Positions 43,201-51,736 of a DNA stretch of 64,000 bases are shown here, in pieces. The notes under the pieces are model-generated. The model saw only the letters and a program-made list of their open reading frames with translations, made no database searches and was not told where the DNA came from. Origin of the DNA: CAZPXH01 sp964591085 (lineage in GTDB: Bacteria; Spirochaetota; Spirochaetia; DSM-27196; CAZPXH01); assembly GCA_964591085.1 (NCBI GenBank), contig CAZPXH010000002.1, forward strand, positions 124,001 through 188,000, read 5' to 3'. How positions within the stretch are numbered: the first letter of the stretch is position 1; the number at the start of each line of letters is the position of its first letter. The position numbers and the translations under genes were made by a program.

Positions 43201-44437
43201 GCTGGTTGCCCAGGATCAGCGGATTGAGGTGCGCAACGGATCCGAGCTGATGGTTGATGAAGGTGACATCGCGGAGGCGGACCAGACCCTGGCAACCTTT
43301 GACCCCTTCAGCGAGCCCATCATCGCCGAGTTTGATGGCAAAATTCGTTTTGAGGATATCGATCTGAAGACCACCCTCCGCGAGGAGGTGGACGAAGAGA
43401 CCGGCAAGATTGAGAAGCGCATTGCTGACTTCAGTGTTGAGAGCCTCCAGCCACGGCTGGTGATTGAAGGCAAGGACGGCAAGGAGCTGTTCACCTACCA
43501 TCTGCCCGGTGGCGCTTACCTGCAGGTTGATGCACAAGAGACGGTACGCGCCGGGCGGACCCTTGCGAAGATGCCCAAGGAGAGCGCGAAGACCCGCGAT
43601 ATCACCGGTGGTCTGCCCCGGGTCGGCGAGCTGTTTGAGGCGCGGCGTCCCAAGACTGCGTCAGTGCTCTCTCAGAGTGCTGGTACGGTCCACTTCCGGG
43701 GGATTGTGAAGTCAAAGCGCGTGCTCCTGGTTACCGATGACTTTGGGCGGGACTACCGCCATCTGGTTCCCATGGGGCGGCACCTGCTGGTTCGCGAAGG
43801 CGACCGGGTGGAAAGCGGAGAGATGCTCTGCGATGGCAACATTGATCCGCACGACGTTCTGCAGATCCGCGGTGAGAATGCGCTGCAGCAATACCTGGTC
43901 AACGAGGTGCAGGAGGTCTACCGACTGCAGGGTGTGAACATCAACGACAAGCACATCGGCGTGATCATCCGCCAGATGATGCGCAAGGTTGAGATCATGC
44001 AGGTCGGTGACACAAACTTTATTTTCGGCCAGCAGGTGGACAAGTATCGATTTGCGGAGGAGAACCGGAAGGTGGTGAAGCAGGGTGGTCAGCCGGCTGT
44101 TGCGCGGCCGCTGCTTCTGGGAATCACCCGCGCCAGTCTCAACATTGACTCGTTTATTTCCGCGGCTTCGTTCCAGGAGACCACGCGGGTCCTCACGAAT
44201 GCGGCTATCGCCGGGTCCACGGACCTGCTGCGTGGTTTGAAAGAGAACGTGATCATCGGCCACCTTATTCCTGCGGGCACCGGGATGCGGGCCTACAAGC
44301 GGATCAAGCTCTACGATGAGAACCGGGAAGACCTGGACAATCGCATGCAGGATGTCCTGGACGCCCGGGAGCGCGAGCGCGAGCTTGAAGAGGCCGCCGC
44401 CGCGGCGGAAGAGGAAGAAGTGGAGGTGGAGGCTTGA
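40205..44437 (+). CDS. rpoC: DNA-directed RNA polymerase subunit beta'
   Basis: This is the largest polymerase subunit, with the catalytic Mg site. The product has 1410 residues. The N-terminal zinc ribbon has Cys60, Cys62, Cys75 and Cys78 (WECACGKF, VICDRCGVE). The active centre is NADFDGDQM (447-455). The second zinc site appears in LTCESEHGVCRRCYGRNL, and QSIGQPGTQLTMRTFHIGG marks the trigger-loop region. The last 20 residues are an acidic Ala/Glu tail (AAAAEEEEVEVEA-like). ATG 40205 follows CAGGAGG. The stop codon lies within the -35 box of the rpsL promoter. Confidence 0.98.
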   Translation: MRDIQDFDSIMIQLASPDQIRAWSYGEVKKPETINYRTLRPEKEGLFDERVFGTTKEWECACGKFKSIRYKGVICDRCGVEVAHPKVRRERGGHIELASPVSHIWYYRSIPSRMGLLLDLTMSALRSILYYEKYIVIDSGDTDLKKMDLLTEEELIDARDRYGMSFSAGIGAEAVRSLLEELDLDQMSTDLRAKMMEKGVKADKRLLKRIEIVEAFRDSGNRPEWMILDVIPVIPPELRPMVQLDGGRFATSDLNDLYRRVINRNNRLKRLIGLNAPDIIIRNEKRMLQEAVDALFDNSKKKRVVKGASNRPLKSLSDMLKGKQGRFRQNLLGKRVDYSGRSVIVVGPELKLHQCGLPTKMALELFKPFIMKKLVEKDVVYNIKKAKTLVEQETPEVWAVLDEVVKEHPVLLNRAPTLHRLGIQAFEPVLVGGKAIRLHPLVCHAYNADFDGDQMAVHVPLTQAAQIECWTLMLSARNLLNPANGRPIVFPSQDMVLGINYLTRARDGAPGEGKRFTGADEVIYAVENKFIDYQAKIWVPIDGKLIETTAGRIILNAEMPEEVGYVNYSMGDKELQALIAGVYASNGPDVTVRFLDQIKNLGFRYATLFGATIGIDDIVVPETKPAMIEAANKEVEAIQKQYRQGLITTEERYNRVVEVWSRTNEELTNAMMENLQVHKGGFNPVYMMANSGARGSRSQIRQLAGMRGLMAKPNGDIIELPIRSNFKEGLSVIEFFISTNGARKGLADTALKTADAGYLTRRLVDIAQDVVVSEEDCGTINGIETTAIKDGEEVVERLSDRITGRFTIERVKHPITGEILVDVNEEISEELALRIEEAGVEMVRIRTVLTCESEHGVCRRCYGRNLATNRTVNIGEAVGIIAAQSIGQPGTQLTMRTFHIGGAATKASEDNRIYLRYPLLIRKIEGNLVTLDDGGKLFTRKGFLTVSRVFQNIELQKGDRKQVQDRGKVVKGQTVIKRSGEDVVAESNAYAVIRKDRMLLVAQDQRIEVRNGSELMVDEGDIAEADQTLATFDPFSEPIIAEFDGKIRFEDIDLKTTLREEVDEETGKIEKRIADFSVESLQPRLVIEGKDGKELFTYHLPGGAYLQVDAQETVRAGRTLAKMPKESAKTRDITGGLPRVGELFEARRPKTASVLSQSAGTVHFRGIVKSKRVLLVTDDFGRDYRHLVPMGRHLLVREGDRVESGEMLCDGNIDPHDVLQIRGENALQQYLVNEVQEVYRLQGVNINDKHIGVIIRQMMRKVEIMQVGDTNFIFGQQVDKYRFAEENRKVVKQGGQPAVARPLLLGITRASLNIDSFISAASFQETTRVLTNAAIAGSTDLLRGLKENVIIGHLIPAGTGMRAYKRIKLYDENREDLDNRMQDVLDARERERELEEAAAAAEEEEVEVEA

Positions 44438-44463
44438 CAGCAATTCAGGCACCCGCCTATTAT
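44434..44463 (+). promoter_or_regulatory. Sigma70-type promoter for rpsL-rpsG
   Basis: TTGACA (44434-44439) contains the rpoC stop codon. TATTAT (44458-44463) follows after 18 bases, a five-of-six match, then a GC-rich CCGGCGC. A short stem GCGCTC-TACAG-GAGCGC (44467-44483) lies at or just after the expected start of transcription. It would let the str genes be made in excess of polymerase. Confidence 0.65.
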
Positions 44464-44500
44464 CCGGCGCTCTACAGGAGCGCAGTCAGAAGGATGGTGC

Positions 44501-44875
44501 ATGCCAACGATTAACCAGCTGATCCGGAAGGGTCGCGTTACAACCAAGAAGAAGACCAAGTCTCCGGCGCTGAACTCCAGCCCGCAGAAGCGCGGGGTGT
44601 GTACCCGCGTCATGACAGTCACCCCCAAGAAGCCGAACTCCGCTCTGCGGAAGGTTGCCCGTGTCCGGCTGGTACACGGAATTGAGGTGACGGCGTACAT
44701 CCCTGGCATTGGACACAACCTGCAGGAGCACTCGGTGGTGCTGGTTCGCGGCGGGCGGGTCAAGGACCTTCCCGGTGTGCGGTACCACATTGTTCGTGGT
44801 GCCAAGGACACCCTGGGTGTGAACAACCGCCGGCAGAGTCGGTCCAAGTACGGCACCAAGCGGCCCAAGGCGTAG
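44501..44875 (+). CDS. rpsL: 30S ribosomal protein S12
   Basis: S12 sits at the decoding centre. The product has 124 residues. Key elements are PTINQLIRKGR, the conserved VCTRVMTVTPKKPNSALRKVARVRL around the streptomycin-related Lys (PKKPNSA) and PGIGHNLQEHSVVLVRGGRVKDLPGVRYH (second resistance site LPGVRYH). Both lysine positions have the ordinary sensitive residues. Confidence 0.98.
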   Translation: MPTINQLIRKGRVTTKKKTKSPALNSSPQKRGVCTRVMTVTPKKPNSALRKVARVRLVHGIEVTAYIPGIGHNLQEHSVVLVRGGRVKDLPGVRYHIVRGAKDTLGVNNRRQSRSKYGTKRPKA

Positions 44876-44879
44876 CGTC

Positions 44880-45350
44880 ATGTCCAGAAGAGCGAACATT
44901 CAGAATCGGCAGCAGCTCCCGGACCCGCGGAACGGCAGTCGTGTGGTTTCCAAGTTCATTGCGCGAATGATGCTGGACGGCAAGAAGTCCACCAGCATGC
45001 GCAACATGTACGAGGCAATGGACTTTCTGGAAAAGAAGACCAGCGAGAAAGGGCTGGACGTGTTCCTGAAGGCCCTGGCCAACGTAAAGCCCAGCATTGA
45101 GGTGAAGAGTCGCCGCGTAGGCGGTACCACCTATCAGGTACCGATAGAGATTCGCGACAGCCGCCGGGAGGCGCTCGCCATGCGCTGGCTGATTGCGGCG
45201 GCCCGGAAGCGAAGTGGGAAGTCCATGGGTGATCGCCTTGGAGCTGAGCTCCTCGATGCCTACAACGAGACCGGATCCGCATTCAAAAAGAAGGAAGACA
45301 CCCACCGAATGGCGGAGGCAAACAAGGCCTTCAGTCATTATCGCTGGTAG
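44880..45350 (+). CDS. rpsG: 30S ribosomal protein S7
   Basis: S7 nucleates the head of the small subunit and lines the E site. The product has 156 residues with KFIARMMLDGKKSTSMRNMYEAM, the VGGTTYQVPIEIRDSRREALAMRWL core and ETGSAFKKKEDTHRMAEANKAFSHYRW at the end. It starts four bases after rpsL. fusA, which usually follows, is absent; a 358-base non-coding interval comes next. Confidence 0.98.
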   Translation: MSRRANIQNRQQLPDPRNGSRVVSKFIARMMLDGKKSTSMRNMYEAMDFLEKKTSEKGLDVFLKALANVKPSIEVKSRRVGGTTYQVPIEIRDSRREALAMRWLIAAARKRSGKSMGDRLGAELLDAYNETGSAFKKKEDTHRMAEANKAFSHYRW

Positions 45351-45708
45351 GGTTTGAAGTGACTGCCGTTTCGCGGTAGTATAGGATGATCGGATCCGGG
45401 CAAGACCCGGGTCCGGTGGCAGCGGCCTACGGGTACCCTGCCGCCATCGCGGCCAAACCGGCCGTTCGGGCAGCCTGGCCCGCCGGACCCAAGATCCGGA
45501 GGGTGTTGTGGCACCGGCGGAAGAGGTGGCTGTGCCGAAGAACCCCCGACCACGCCGTTGGCGTCATTGGAGCGGGGCGATGTCTCACCGGGTCCGAGCC
45601 CTGGTGCCTTGACACGGCTCAGCAACACGCTATACCTTCCCCGCCTGTCTCAAGACCCCATAGCATCAGCAATTGCGATGCTCGTTGTATCCGTGAGGAG
45701 GAACAGCA
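45351..45708 (+). other. Non-coding, potentially structured interval between rpsG and tuf
   Basis: No convincing gene lies in these 358 bases. A 7-bp hairpin (ACTGCCG-TTTCG-CGGTAGT, about 45371-45389) follows rpsG. Next, GGGTCCGGTGG (about 45410) can pair over 11 bp with CCGCCGGACCC (about 45480), enclosing a CGGCC-AAACC-GGCCG stem. A weak TTGAAG-17-TAGTAT promoter lies at about 45354-45382. The tuf promoter occupies 45609-45636. The interval could be a leader, a regulatory RNA or the scar of a lost fusA. Confidence 0.4.
45609..45636 (+). promoter_or_regulatory. Sigma70-type promoter for tuf
   Basis: TTGACA (45609-45614), 16 bases, TATACC (45631-45636), followed by TTCCCCGCC. The leader is about 65 bases long and ends in the ribosome binding site GAGGAGG ahead of GTG 45709. 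Confidence 0.65.
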
Positions 45709-46899
<1,191 letters not shown>

Positions 46900-46933
46900 C
46901 ACCGCAGTACCAGGTACACACGGTGCGGGTGAG

Positions 46934-46967
46934 GAGCTTCCCGGAAGCCGGGAAGCTCTTCTCGTCT
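46934..46967 (+). terminator. Strong hairpin between tuf and rpsJ
   Basis: A perfect 11-bp stem (GAGCTTCCCGG, loop AAG, CCGGGAAGCTC; 46934-46958) is followed by TTCTCGTCT. The moderate T-content suggests a leaky Rho-independent terminator or attenuator, so that S10-operon transcription is lower than tuf. rpsJ has no obvious separate promoter after it. Confidence 0.65.
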
Positions 46968-46986
46968 AAATTGAGGAGGCAGGAGC

Positions 46987-47295
46987 ATGGCCAGCGACAA
47001 GATCCGAGTGCGATTGCGCGGCTTTGATGTAGAGCTCATAGATCAGAGTGCCCGCTCGATCGTGCAGACCGTCCAGCGGGCGGGTGCAGAGGTGTCTGGT
47101 CCGATTCCGCTGCCGACGCGCACAAACAAGTACACCGTGCTTCGCTCGCCGCACGTGAACAAGAAGAGCCGGGAGCAGTTCGAGATGCGGACCCACAAGC
47201 GGCTAATCGATATTTACCATCCGTCCAGCGATGTGATGGACGCCCTGATGAAGCTGGAGCTCGCGGCGGGCGTCGATGTCGAGATCCGGCAGTAG
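46987..47295 (+). CDS. rpsJ: 30S ribosomal protein S10
   Basis: S10 belongs to the head of the small subunit and also acts as NusE in antitermination. The product has 102 residues with SDKIRVRLRGFDVELIDQSARSIV, GPIPLPTRTNKYTVLRSPHVNKKSREQFE and VDVEIRQ at the end. ATG 46987 follows GAGGAGGCAGGAG. It is the first gene of the S10 set. Confidence 0.98.
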   Translation: MASDKIRVRLRGFDVELIDQSARSIVQTVQRAGAEVSGPIPLPTRTNKYTVLRSPHVNKKSREQFEMRTHKRLIDIYHPSSDVMDALMKLELAAGVDVEIRQ

Positions 47296-47306
47296 GAGCG
47301 GAAGTC

Positions 47307-47930
47307 ATGCTTGGACTGTACGGAATCAAGATCGGGATGACGCAGGTTTTTGAAGAGACCGGCGTGCTGACTCCCGTTACGGCCATCAAGATTGACCCCA
47401 ACCCCGTTGTGGCCGTCCGGACTGCGGACAAGAACGGCTACAGCGCCGTTGTTGTCGGTCACGGAGTCCGAAAGCCTACCCGGACCACAAAGCCCTATGC
47501 GGGCCAGTTTCCGGAAGGAGTGTCGCCGACCACAGTGGTTCGTGAGCTCCGGGACTTTGAGGGTGAAGCTGAGGCGGGTGGGAACCTGGATGTCAGCCTG
47601 TTTGACGCCGTTGGATTTGTAGACGTGATCGGTACTTCCAAGGGAAAGGGCTACCAGGGCGTGATGAAGCGTCACAACTTTGGCGGCGGTCGGAAGACCC
47701 ACGGCTCCAAATTCCACCGGGAGAACGGGAGTACCGGAATGGCAGCCTTCCCCGCTCGGGTGATCAAGGGCCTCAAGATGGCCGGCCGAATGGGCGGAGA
47801 GCAGGTGACCGTGCAGAACCTCCGGGTTGTGCGCGTGGACGCGGAGAACGGTCTGCTGCTGGTGGAAGGTTCGGTTCCCGGACCGCGAAACAGCCGCGTG
47901 CTTGTGCGGCGCAGCAAGAAGCGTGGGTAA
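47307..47930 (+). CDS. rplC: 50S ribosomal protein L3
   Basis: L3 is an early assembly protein near the peptidyl transferase centre. The product has 207 residues with LGLYGIKIGMTQVF at the start, the GTSKGKGYQGVMKRHNFGGG extension and FPARVIKGLKMAGRMGGEQVTVQNL. The gap to rpsJ is 11 bases. Confidence 0.98.
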   Translation: MLGLYGIKIGMTQVFEETGVLTPVTAIKIDPNPVVAVRTADKNGYSAVVVGHGVRKPTRTTKPYAGQFPEGVSPTTVVRELRDFEGEAEAGGNLDVSLFDAVGFVDVIGTSKGKGYQGVMKRHNFGGGRKTHGSKFHRENGSTGMAAFPARVIKGLKMAGRMGGEQVTVQNLRVVRVDAENGLLLVEGSVPGPRNSRVLVRRSKKRG

Positions 47931-47933
47931 GAG

Positions 47934-48608
47934 ATGAAGCTTCCCGTACTGTCACTGGATGGAAAAGAGCTGCGGAAGATTGAGGTGGCTGATGAGGTGT
48001 TTGGCCGTGAGGTGAGTACCGGTGCCATCTACCACGCTATCCGCAATGAGCTTGCCAATCGGCGGGTAGGAACGGCGAGGACCCAGACGCGCGCTGAGGT
48101 GAGTCGGTCAGGCCGGAAGCCGTGGCGGCAGAAGGGTACCGGACGCGCGCGCGCTGGAAGTCGGCGCTCCCCGCTGTGGAAGGGCGGTGGAACTATTTTT
48201 GGTCCCAAGCCCCGCGATTACCGCTACCGGATGCCGCGGAAGCTCAAGCGAGCCGCGATGATGAGCCTCCTCAGCCAGAAGGTTGCCGACGGCGCGCTCA
48301 CCGTGGTGGAGGATTTTGCGGTTGAGTCCGGGAAGACCCGCGACCTGTATGCAAAGCTCGGGCCCCTGGCTGCGGGGGAGAAGGCCAGTGAGCGCACCGT
48401 CCTCATTCTCGGTGGATCCGATGAGGGAATGGTGCGGCGAGCCGGCCGGAACATTCCCTGGCTTCAGGTGCTCAGCTACGACACCCTGGCTGCACACTCC
48501 TTGTTTTATGGGCGGAAAGTTGTGATCCCGGAATCTGCCGCACGGCAGCTTTCGGACTTCTACACCGGCAAGGTGCGCGGACGCGGTGCAAACGGAGGCG
48601 AGGAATGA
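47934..48608 (+). CDS. rplD: 50S ribosomal protein L4
   Basis: L4 reaches into the exit tunnel; in enterics it also represses the S10 operon. The product has 224 residues with the tunnel loop RSGRKPWRQKGTGRARAGSRRSPLWKGGGTIFGP and RKLKRAAMMSLLSQK. It overlaps rplW by four bases (ATGA). Confidence 0.97.
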   Translation: MKLPVLSLDGKELRKIEVADEVFGREVSTGAIYHAIRNELANRRVGTARTQTRAEVSRSGRKPWRQKGTGRARAGSRRSPLWKGGGTIFGPKPRDYRYRMPRKLKRAAMMSLLSQKVADGALTVVEDFAVESGKTRDLYAKLGPLAAGEKASERTVLILGGSDEGMVRRAGRNIPWLQVLSYDTLAAHSLFYGRKVVIPESAARQLSDFYTGKVRGRGANGGEE

Positions 48609-48895
48609 TTCCGAGTGACCAGGTGATCATCGCGCCGGTTCTCACAGAGAAGGCAAATGGACTGCGCGAGCAGGGAAAGTACGTGTTCCGGGTTGATCCC
48701 CGGGCCAACAAAATCATGGTGAAGGACGCGGTGCGGGACCTGTTCAACGTACACCCCACCGAATGCCGCATTGTCACCGTGAAGTCCAAGCCAAAGCGGC
48801 TGCGCTACCGCGTGCCGGGCCGCACCGCGCAGTGGAAGAAGGCGATAGTCACCCTGAAAAAGGGCGAGACCATCGCGGTGTTTGAGGGAGGCTGA
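48605..48895 (+). CDS. rplW: 50S ribosomal protein L23
   Basis: L23 lines the tunnel exit and docks trigger factor and SRP. The product has 96 residues: VIIAPVLTEKANGLREQGKYVFRVDPRANKIMVKDAVRDLFNV, then KRLRYRVPGRTAQWKKAIVTLKKG. The length and start agree with the family. Confidence 0.97.
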   Translation: MIPSDQVIIAPVLTEKANGLREQGKYVFRVDPRANKIMVKDAVRDLFNVHPTECRIVTVKSKPKRLRYRVPGRTAQWKKAIVTLKKGETIAVFEGG

Positions 48896-48897
48896 TT

Positions 48898-49719
48898 GTG
48901 GCTTTGAAGAAGTACAACCCGACCACCCCGGGCCTGCGCTACCGCGTCAGCCTGCCGTTTGGTGACCTGGACGCACCCAGTGAGAAGGGGCTCCGCTCGG
49001 TACGAGGGTTCAAGGCAGGTCGGGACACCGCTGGCCGGATCAGCGTCCGGCGCCGGGGCGGGCGCCACAAGCGCGCGTATCGGACCGTTGATTTCCGTCG
49101 TGACAAGCTGGGGGTGCCAGGTACCGTCAGGACCATTGAGTACGATCCCAACCGCAGCGCGAACATTGCGCTTGTTGTCTACGCGGATGGGGACAAGCGC
49201 TACATTCTTGCCCCTCGTGGCCTGCAGAGGGGCCAGACGGTAATCAGCGCGGAGGACGCCGCTCCCAGCCCGGGCAACGCCATGCCGCTGCGCAAGGTGC
49301 CGCTAGGTGCCCGTGTTCACAACGTGGAACTCACCCTCGGGCGTGGCGGGCAGCTTGTTCGCGCGGCCGGAGCCGGCGCAACGTTGGTCGCGCGGGAAGG
49401 CGACTACGTCACGCTGCGGCTCCCCAGCGGTGAGACTCGCCTGGTGTTCCAGGAGTGCCGGGCAACTATCGGAGAAGTTGGGAACGAAGACCACATGAAC
49501 ACGTCATTGGGGAAGGCCGGCCGCTCTCGATGGCTTGGTCGTCGACCCAAGGTGCGCGGTGTGGTGATGAACCCTGTTGACCACCCGCACGGTGGTGGTG
49601 AGGGCCGGACTTCCGGTGGTCGCCATCCGGTGACCCCGTGGGGCCGTCCAACCAAGGGTTACAAGACGCGCAAGAAGCGGAAGCAGTCCAGCAAGTTCAT
49701 CGTGAAGCGGCGGAAGTAA
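48898..49719 (+). CDS. rplB: 50S ribosomal protein L2
   Basis: L2 is a core protein needed for subunit joining and peptidyl transfer. The product has 273 residues: ALKKYNPTTPGLRYRV, RNNHG-like RRRGGRHKRAYRTVDFRR, and MNPVDHPHGGGEGRTSGGRHPVTPWGRPTKGYKTRKK with the conserved His near the C-terminus. The start is GTG 48898. Confidence 0.98.
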   Translation: MALKKYNPTTPGLRYRVSLPFGDLDAPSEKGLRSVRGFKAGRDTAGRISVRRRGGRHKRAYRTVDFRRDKLGVPGTVRTIEYDPNRSANIALVVYADGDKRYILAPRGLQRGQTVISAEDAAPSPGNAMPLRKVPLGARVHNVELTLGRGGQLVRAAGAGATLVAREGDYVTLRLPSGETRLVFQECRATIGEVGNEDHMNTSLGKAGRSRWLGRRPKVRGVVMNPVDHPHGGGEGRTSGGRHPVTPWGRPTKGYKTRKKRKQSSKFIVKRRK

Positions 49720-49728
49720 GGAGCAAGC

Positions 49729-50016
49729 ATGTCCCGTTCAGTCAAGAAAGGCCCCTTCATAGAGAAGAGTCTGTACAAGCGAGTACAGGAGATGAATCGC
49801 GGTGGGGGCGGGAACAAGCGGATGATCAAGACTTACTCCCGTACCTCTACGGTAATCCCGGAAATGGTGGGGCTGACCATCAGCGTGTACAACGGAAAGG
49901 CATGGGTCCCCGTCTACATCACCGAGAATCTCGTTGGACACAAGCTTGGTGAGTTTTCTCCCACCCGGATCTTCCGTGGCCACGTGGCCTCCGACAAGAA
50001 GGCGAAGAGGAGATAG
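49729..50016 (+). CDS. rpsS: 30S ribosomal protein S19
   Basis: S19 is in the small-subunit head and contacts S13. The product has 95 residues with SRSVKKGPFIEKSLYKRV, RTSTVIPEMVGLTISVYNGKAWVPVYITENLVGHKLGEFSPTR and a basic end. ATG 49729 follows AAGGAG. Confidence 0.98.
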   Translation: MSRSVKKGPFIEKSLYKRVQEMNRGGGGNKRMIKTYSRTSTVIPEMVGLTISVYNGKAWVPVYITENLVGHKLGEFSPTRIFRGHVASDKKAKRR

Positions 50017-50018
50017 GA

Positions 50019-50405
50019 ATGGCCGATCAGAAGGGCTACCGCGCGGTTGCGCGATTCCAGCTCATTTCTCCCACTAAGGTGCGGCCGGTGGCGGATGTGG
50101 TTCGCCGCCGAAACTACACGGAGGCCGTGGCAATTCTGGAGCACATGCCGCAGAAGGGCGCTCAGCTCCTGCGGAAGGTGATTTCCAGTGCCGCCGCCAA
50201 TGCCCTGTACCTGAACAAGCAACTGGATGAGGACAGCCTCTACATCCGGGAGCTCCGCGTGGATGAGGGACCGCGCATGAAGCGGCTGTGGATTCGCGGT
50301 CGCGGTCGCGCGGACATACTGCTGAAGCGGATGAGTCATATCACCGTGGTTGTGGATGAGCGCGCAAAGGTCGGCAAAGTAACCGGTAAGGCAGGGCGAC
50401 GATAA
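50019..50405 (+). CDS. rplV: 50S ribosomal protein L22
   Basis: L22 spans the exit tunnel with a long hairpin. The product has 128 residues: FQLISPTKVRPVADVVR, VISSAAANALYLNKQLDEDSLYIRELRVDEGPRMKRLWIRGRGRAD (hairpin and tip) and SHITVVVDER. Its stop overlaps the rpsC start by one base (TAATG). Confidence 0.97.
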   Translation: MADQKGYRAVARFQLISPTKVRPVADVVRRRNYTEAVAILEHMPQKGAQLLRKVISSAAANALYLNKQLDEDSLYIRELRVDEGPRMKRLWIRGRGRADILLKRMSHITVVVDERAKVGKVTGKAGRR

Positions 50406-51100
50406 TGGGACAGAAAGTCAATCCATTCGGCCTGCGGCTGGGCGTCAACAAGACCTGGCGGAGCAAGTGGTACGTTGATCCCCGCGAGTATGCTGATACC
50501 CTTCATGAGGATCTGCGCTTGCGGAAGCTGCTTGCGGGGCTCTCGGAGACTCGGAACGCCGACATTGCAGAGGTGGAGATCATCCGCCATCCGCAGCGGA
50601 TTACCCTGGTCATTCATACGTCCCGACCGGGCGTGATCATCGGCACCAAGGGTTCCACCATAGAAAAGATCGGGCAGAAGCTGCAGAAGGCCGCCGGCAA
50701 GAAGATTCAGATCAAGATTAAGGAAATCAAGCGGCCTGAGCAGAACGCTCAGCTGATTGCGCTCAATGTGGCGCGACAGCTACGGACACGGTCCAGTTTC
50801 CGAAGGACCCTGAAGATGGCTGTGGCAAATGCCATGAAGGCCGGGGTGCAGGGAATCAAGATCCGCATTGGCGGACGCCTCGGTGGCGCGGAGATGTCCC
50901 GGACCGAGTCCAACAAGGACGGTCGAATCCCACTGCACACTCTGCGGGCGAACATTGATTATGGCTTTGCCGAGTCGCACACGACCGTCGGTGCCATTGG
51001 CGTGAAGGTCTGGGTCTTCACCGGCGAGTTGTTCAAGCGTGATCGCCGGGATGACGCTGGAGTCCTGGTTCGCCGGCGGCGTGAAGAGGAGGCTGACTGA
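50405..51100 (+). CDS. rpsC: 30S ribosomal protein S3
   Basis: S3 lies at the mRNA entry site. The product has 231 residues: GQKVNPFGLRLGV at the start, a KH domain (VIIGTKGSTIEKIGQKLQKAAGKKIQIKI, about 60-90) and the C-terminal GGRLGGAEMSRTESNKDGRIPLHTLRANIDYG. Its stop overlaps rplP by one base. Confidence 0.98.
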   Translation: MGQKVNPFGLRLGVNKTWRSKWYVDPREYADTLHEDLRLRKLLAGLSETRNADIAEVEIIRHPQRITLVIHTSRPGVIIGTKGSTIEKIGQKLQKAAGKKIQIKIKEIKRPEQNAQLIALNVARQLRTRSSFRRTLKMAVANAMKAGVQGIKIRIGGRLGGAEMSRTESNKDGRIPLHTLRANIDYGFAESHTTVGAIGVKVWVFTGELFKRDRRDDAGVLVRRRREEEAD

Positions 51101-51522
51101 TGCTGATGCCCAAGCGGGTCAAGCACCGCAAGCAGCACCGGAGAGTGAATCGCCGCCTCATGGGCGAGGCAACTCGTGGGACTGGGATTGATTTCGGTGA
51201 GTTTGGCTTGATAGCCGAGCAGAACCACTTCCTCACCAGTCGGCAGATTGAGGCAGCGCGTATCGCCATGACCCGCAAAATCAAGCGCGGTGGCAAGGTG
51301 TGGATCCGGGTGTTTCCGGATGTGCCAGTGACCAAGAAGGCGGCGGAAACGCGGATGGGCTCCGGGAAAGGTTCGCCCGAGTTCTGGGTAGCCTCTGTCC
51401 GGCGCGGAATGGTGCTCTTTGAAATATCCGGCGTTGCGCCTGATCTGGCGGAGTCCGCAATGAAGCTGGCTGCGAGCAAGCTGCCTATCCGGGCCAAGTT
51501 TGTGTCCCGGGCGGAGGCGTAG
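51100..51522 (+). CDS. rplP: 50S ribosomal protein L16
   Basis: L16 helps place tRNA in the A and P sites. The product has 140 residues: MLMPKRVKHRKQHRRVNRR, FGEFGLIAEQNHFLTSRQIEAARIAMTR, WIRVFPDVPVTKKAAETRMGSGKGSPEFWVASV. The first ATG is the usual family start. Confidence 0.98.
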   Translation: MLMPKRVKHRKQHRRVNRRLMGEATRGTGIDFGEFGLIAEQNHFLTSRQIEAARIAMTRKIKRGGKVWIRVFPDVPVTKKAAETRMGSGKGSPEFWVASVRRGMVLFEISGVAPDLAESAMKLAASKLPIRAKFVSRAEA

Positions 51523-51526
51523 CGTT

Positions 51527-51733
51527 ATGAAGAACAGTTTTGCAGAACTGACATTTGAGGAGCTGGTGGCAAAGCGGGATGAGCTTCGCCGCAAGTTCTT
51601 TGACGCCCGGGTGAACAAGGTTGTGGGTCACATGGACAACCCGCTGGAGCTGCGCATGCTTCGGCGGCAGATTGCGCGGGTGAACACCCGTATCGCGAAC
51701 CATCCCCGCGTAGTCGGGGAGGCGGAGGAGTAA
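51527..51733 (+). CDS. rpmC: 50S ribosomal protein L29
   Basis: L29 is a two-helix protein at the tunnel exit. The product has 68 residues: FAELTFEELVAKRDELRRKFFDARVNKVVGHMDNPLELRMLRRQIARVNT. ATG 51527 is the natural start, four bases after rplP. Confidence 0.95.
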   Translation: MKNSFAELTFEELVAKRDELRRKFFDARVNKVVGHMDNPLELRMLRRQIARVNTRIANHPRVVGEAEE

Positions 51734-51736
51734 TCG

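Noticed and set aside
41627..43537. 636-codon open frame opposite rpoC
   Set aside because: Same reason: antisense of a certain gene, His/Leu/Val-rich without motifs.
45338..45628. Minus-strand frame in the same gap
   Set aside because: It overlaps rpsG and the tuf promoter and resembles no protein.
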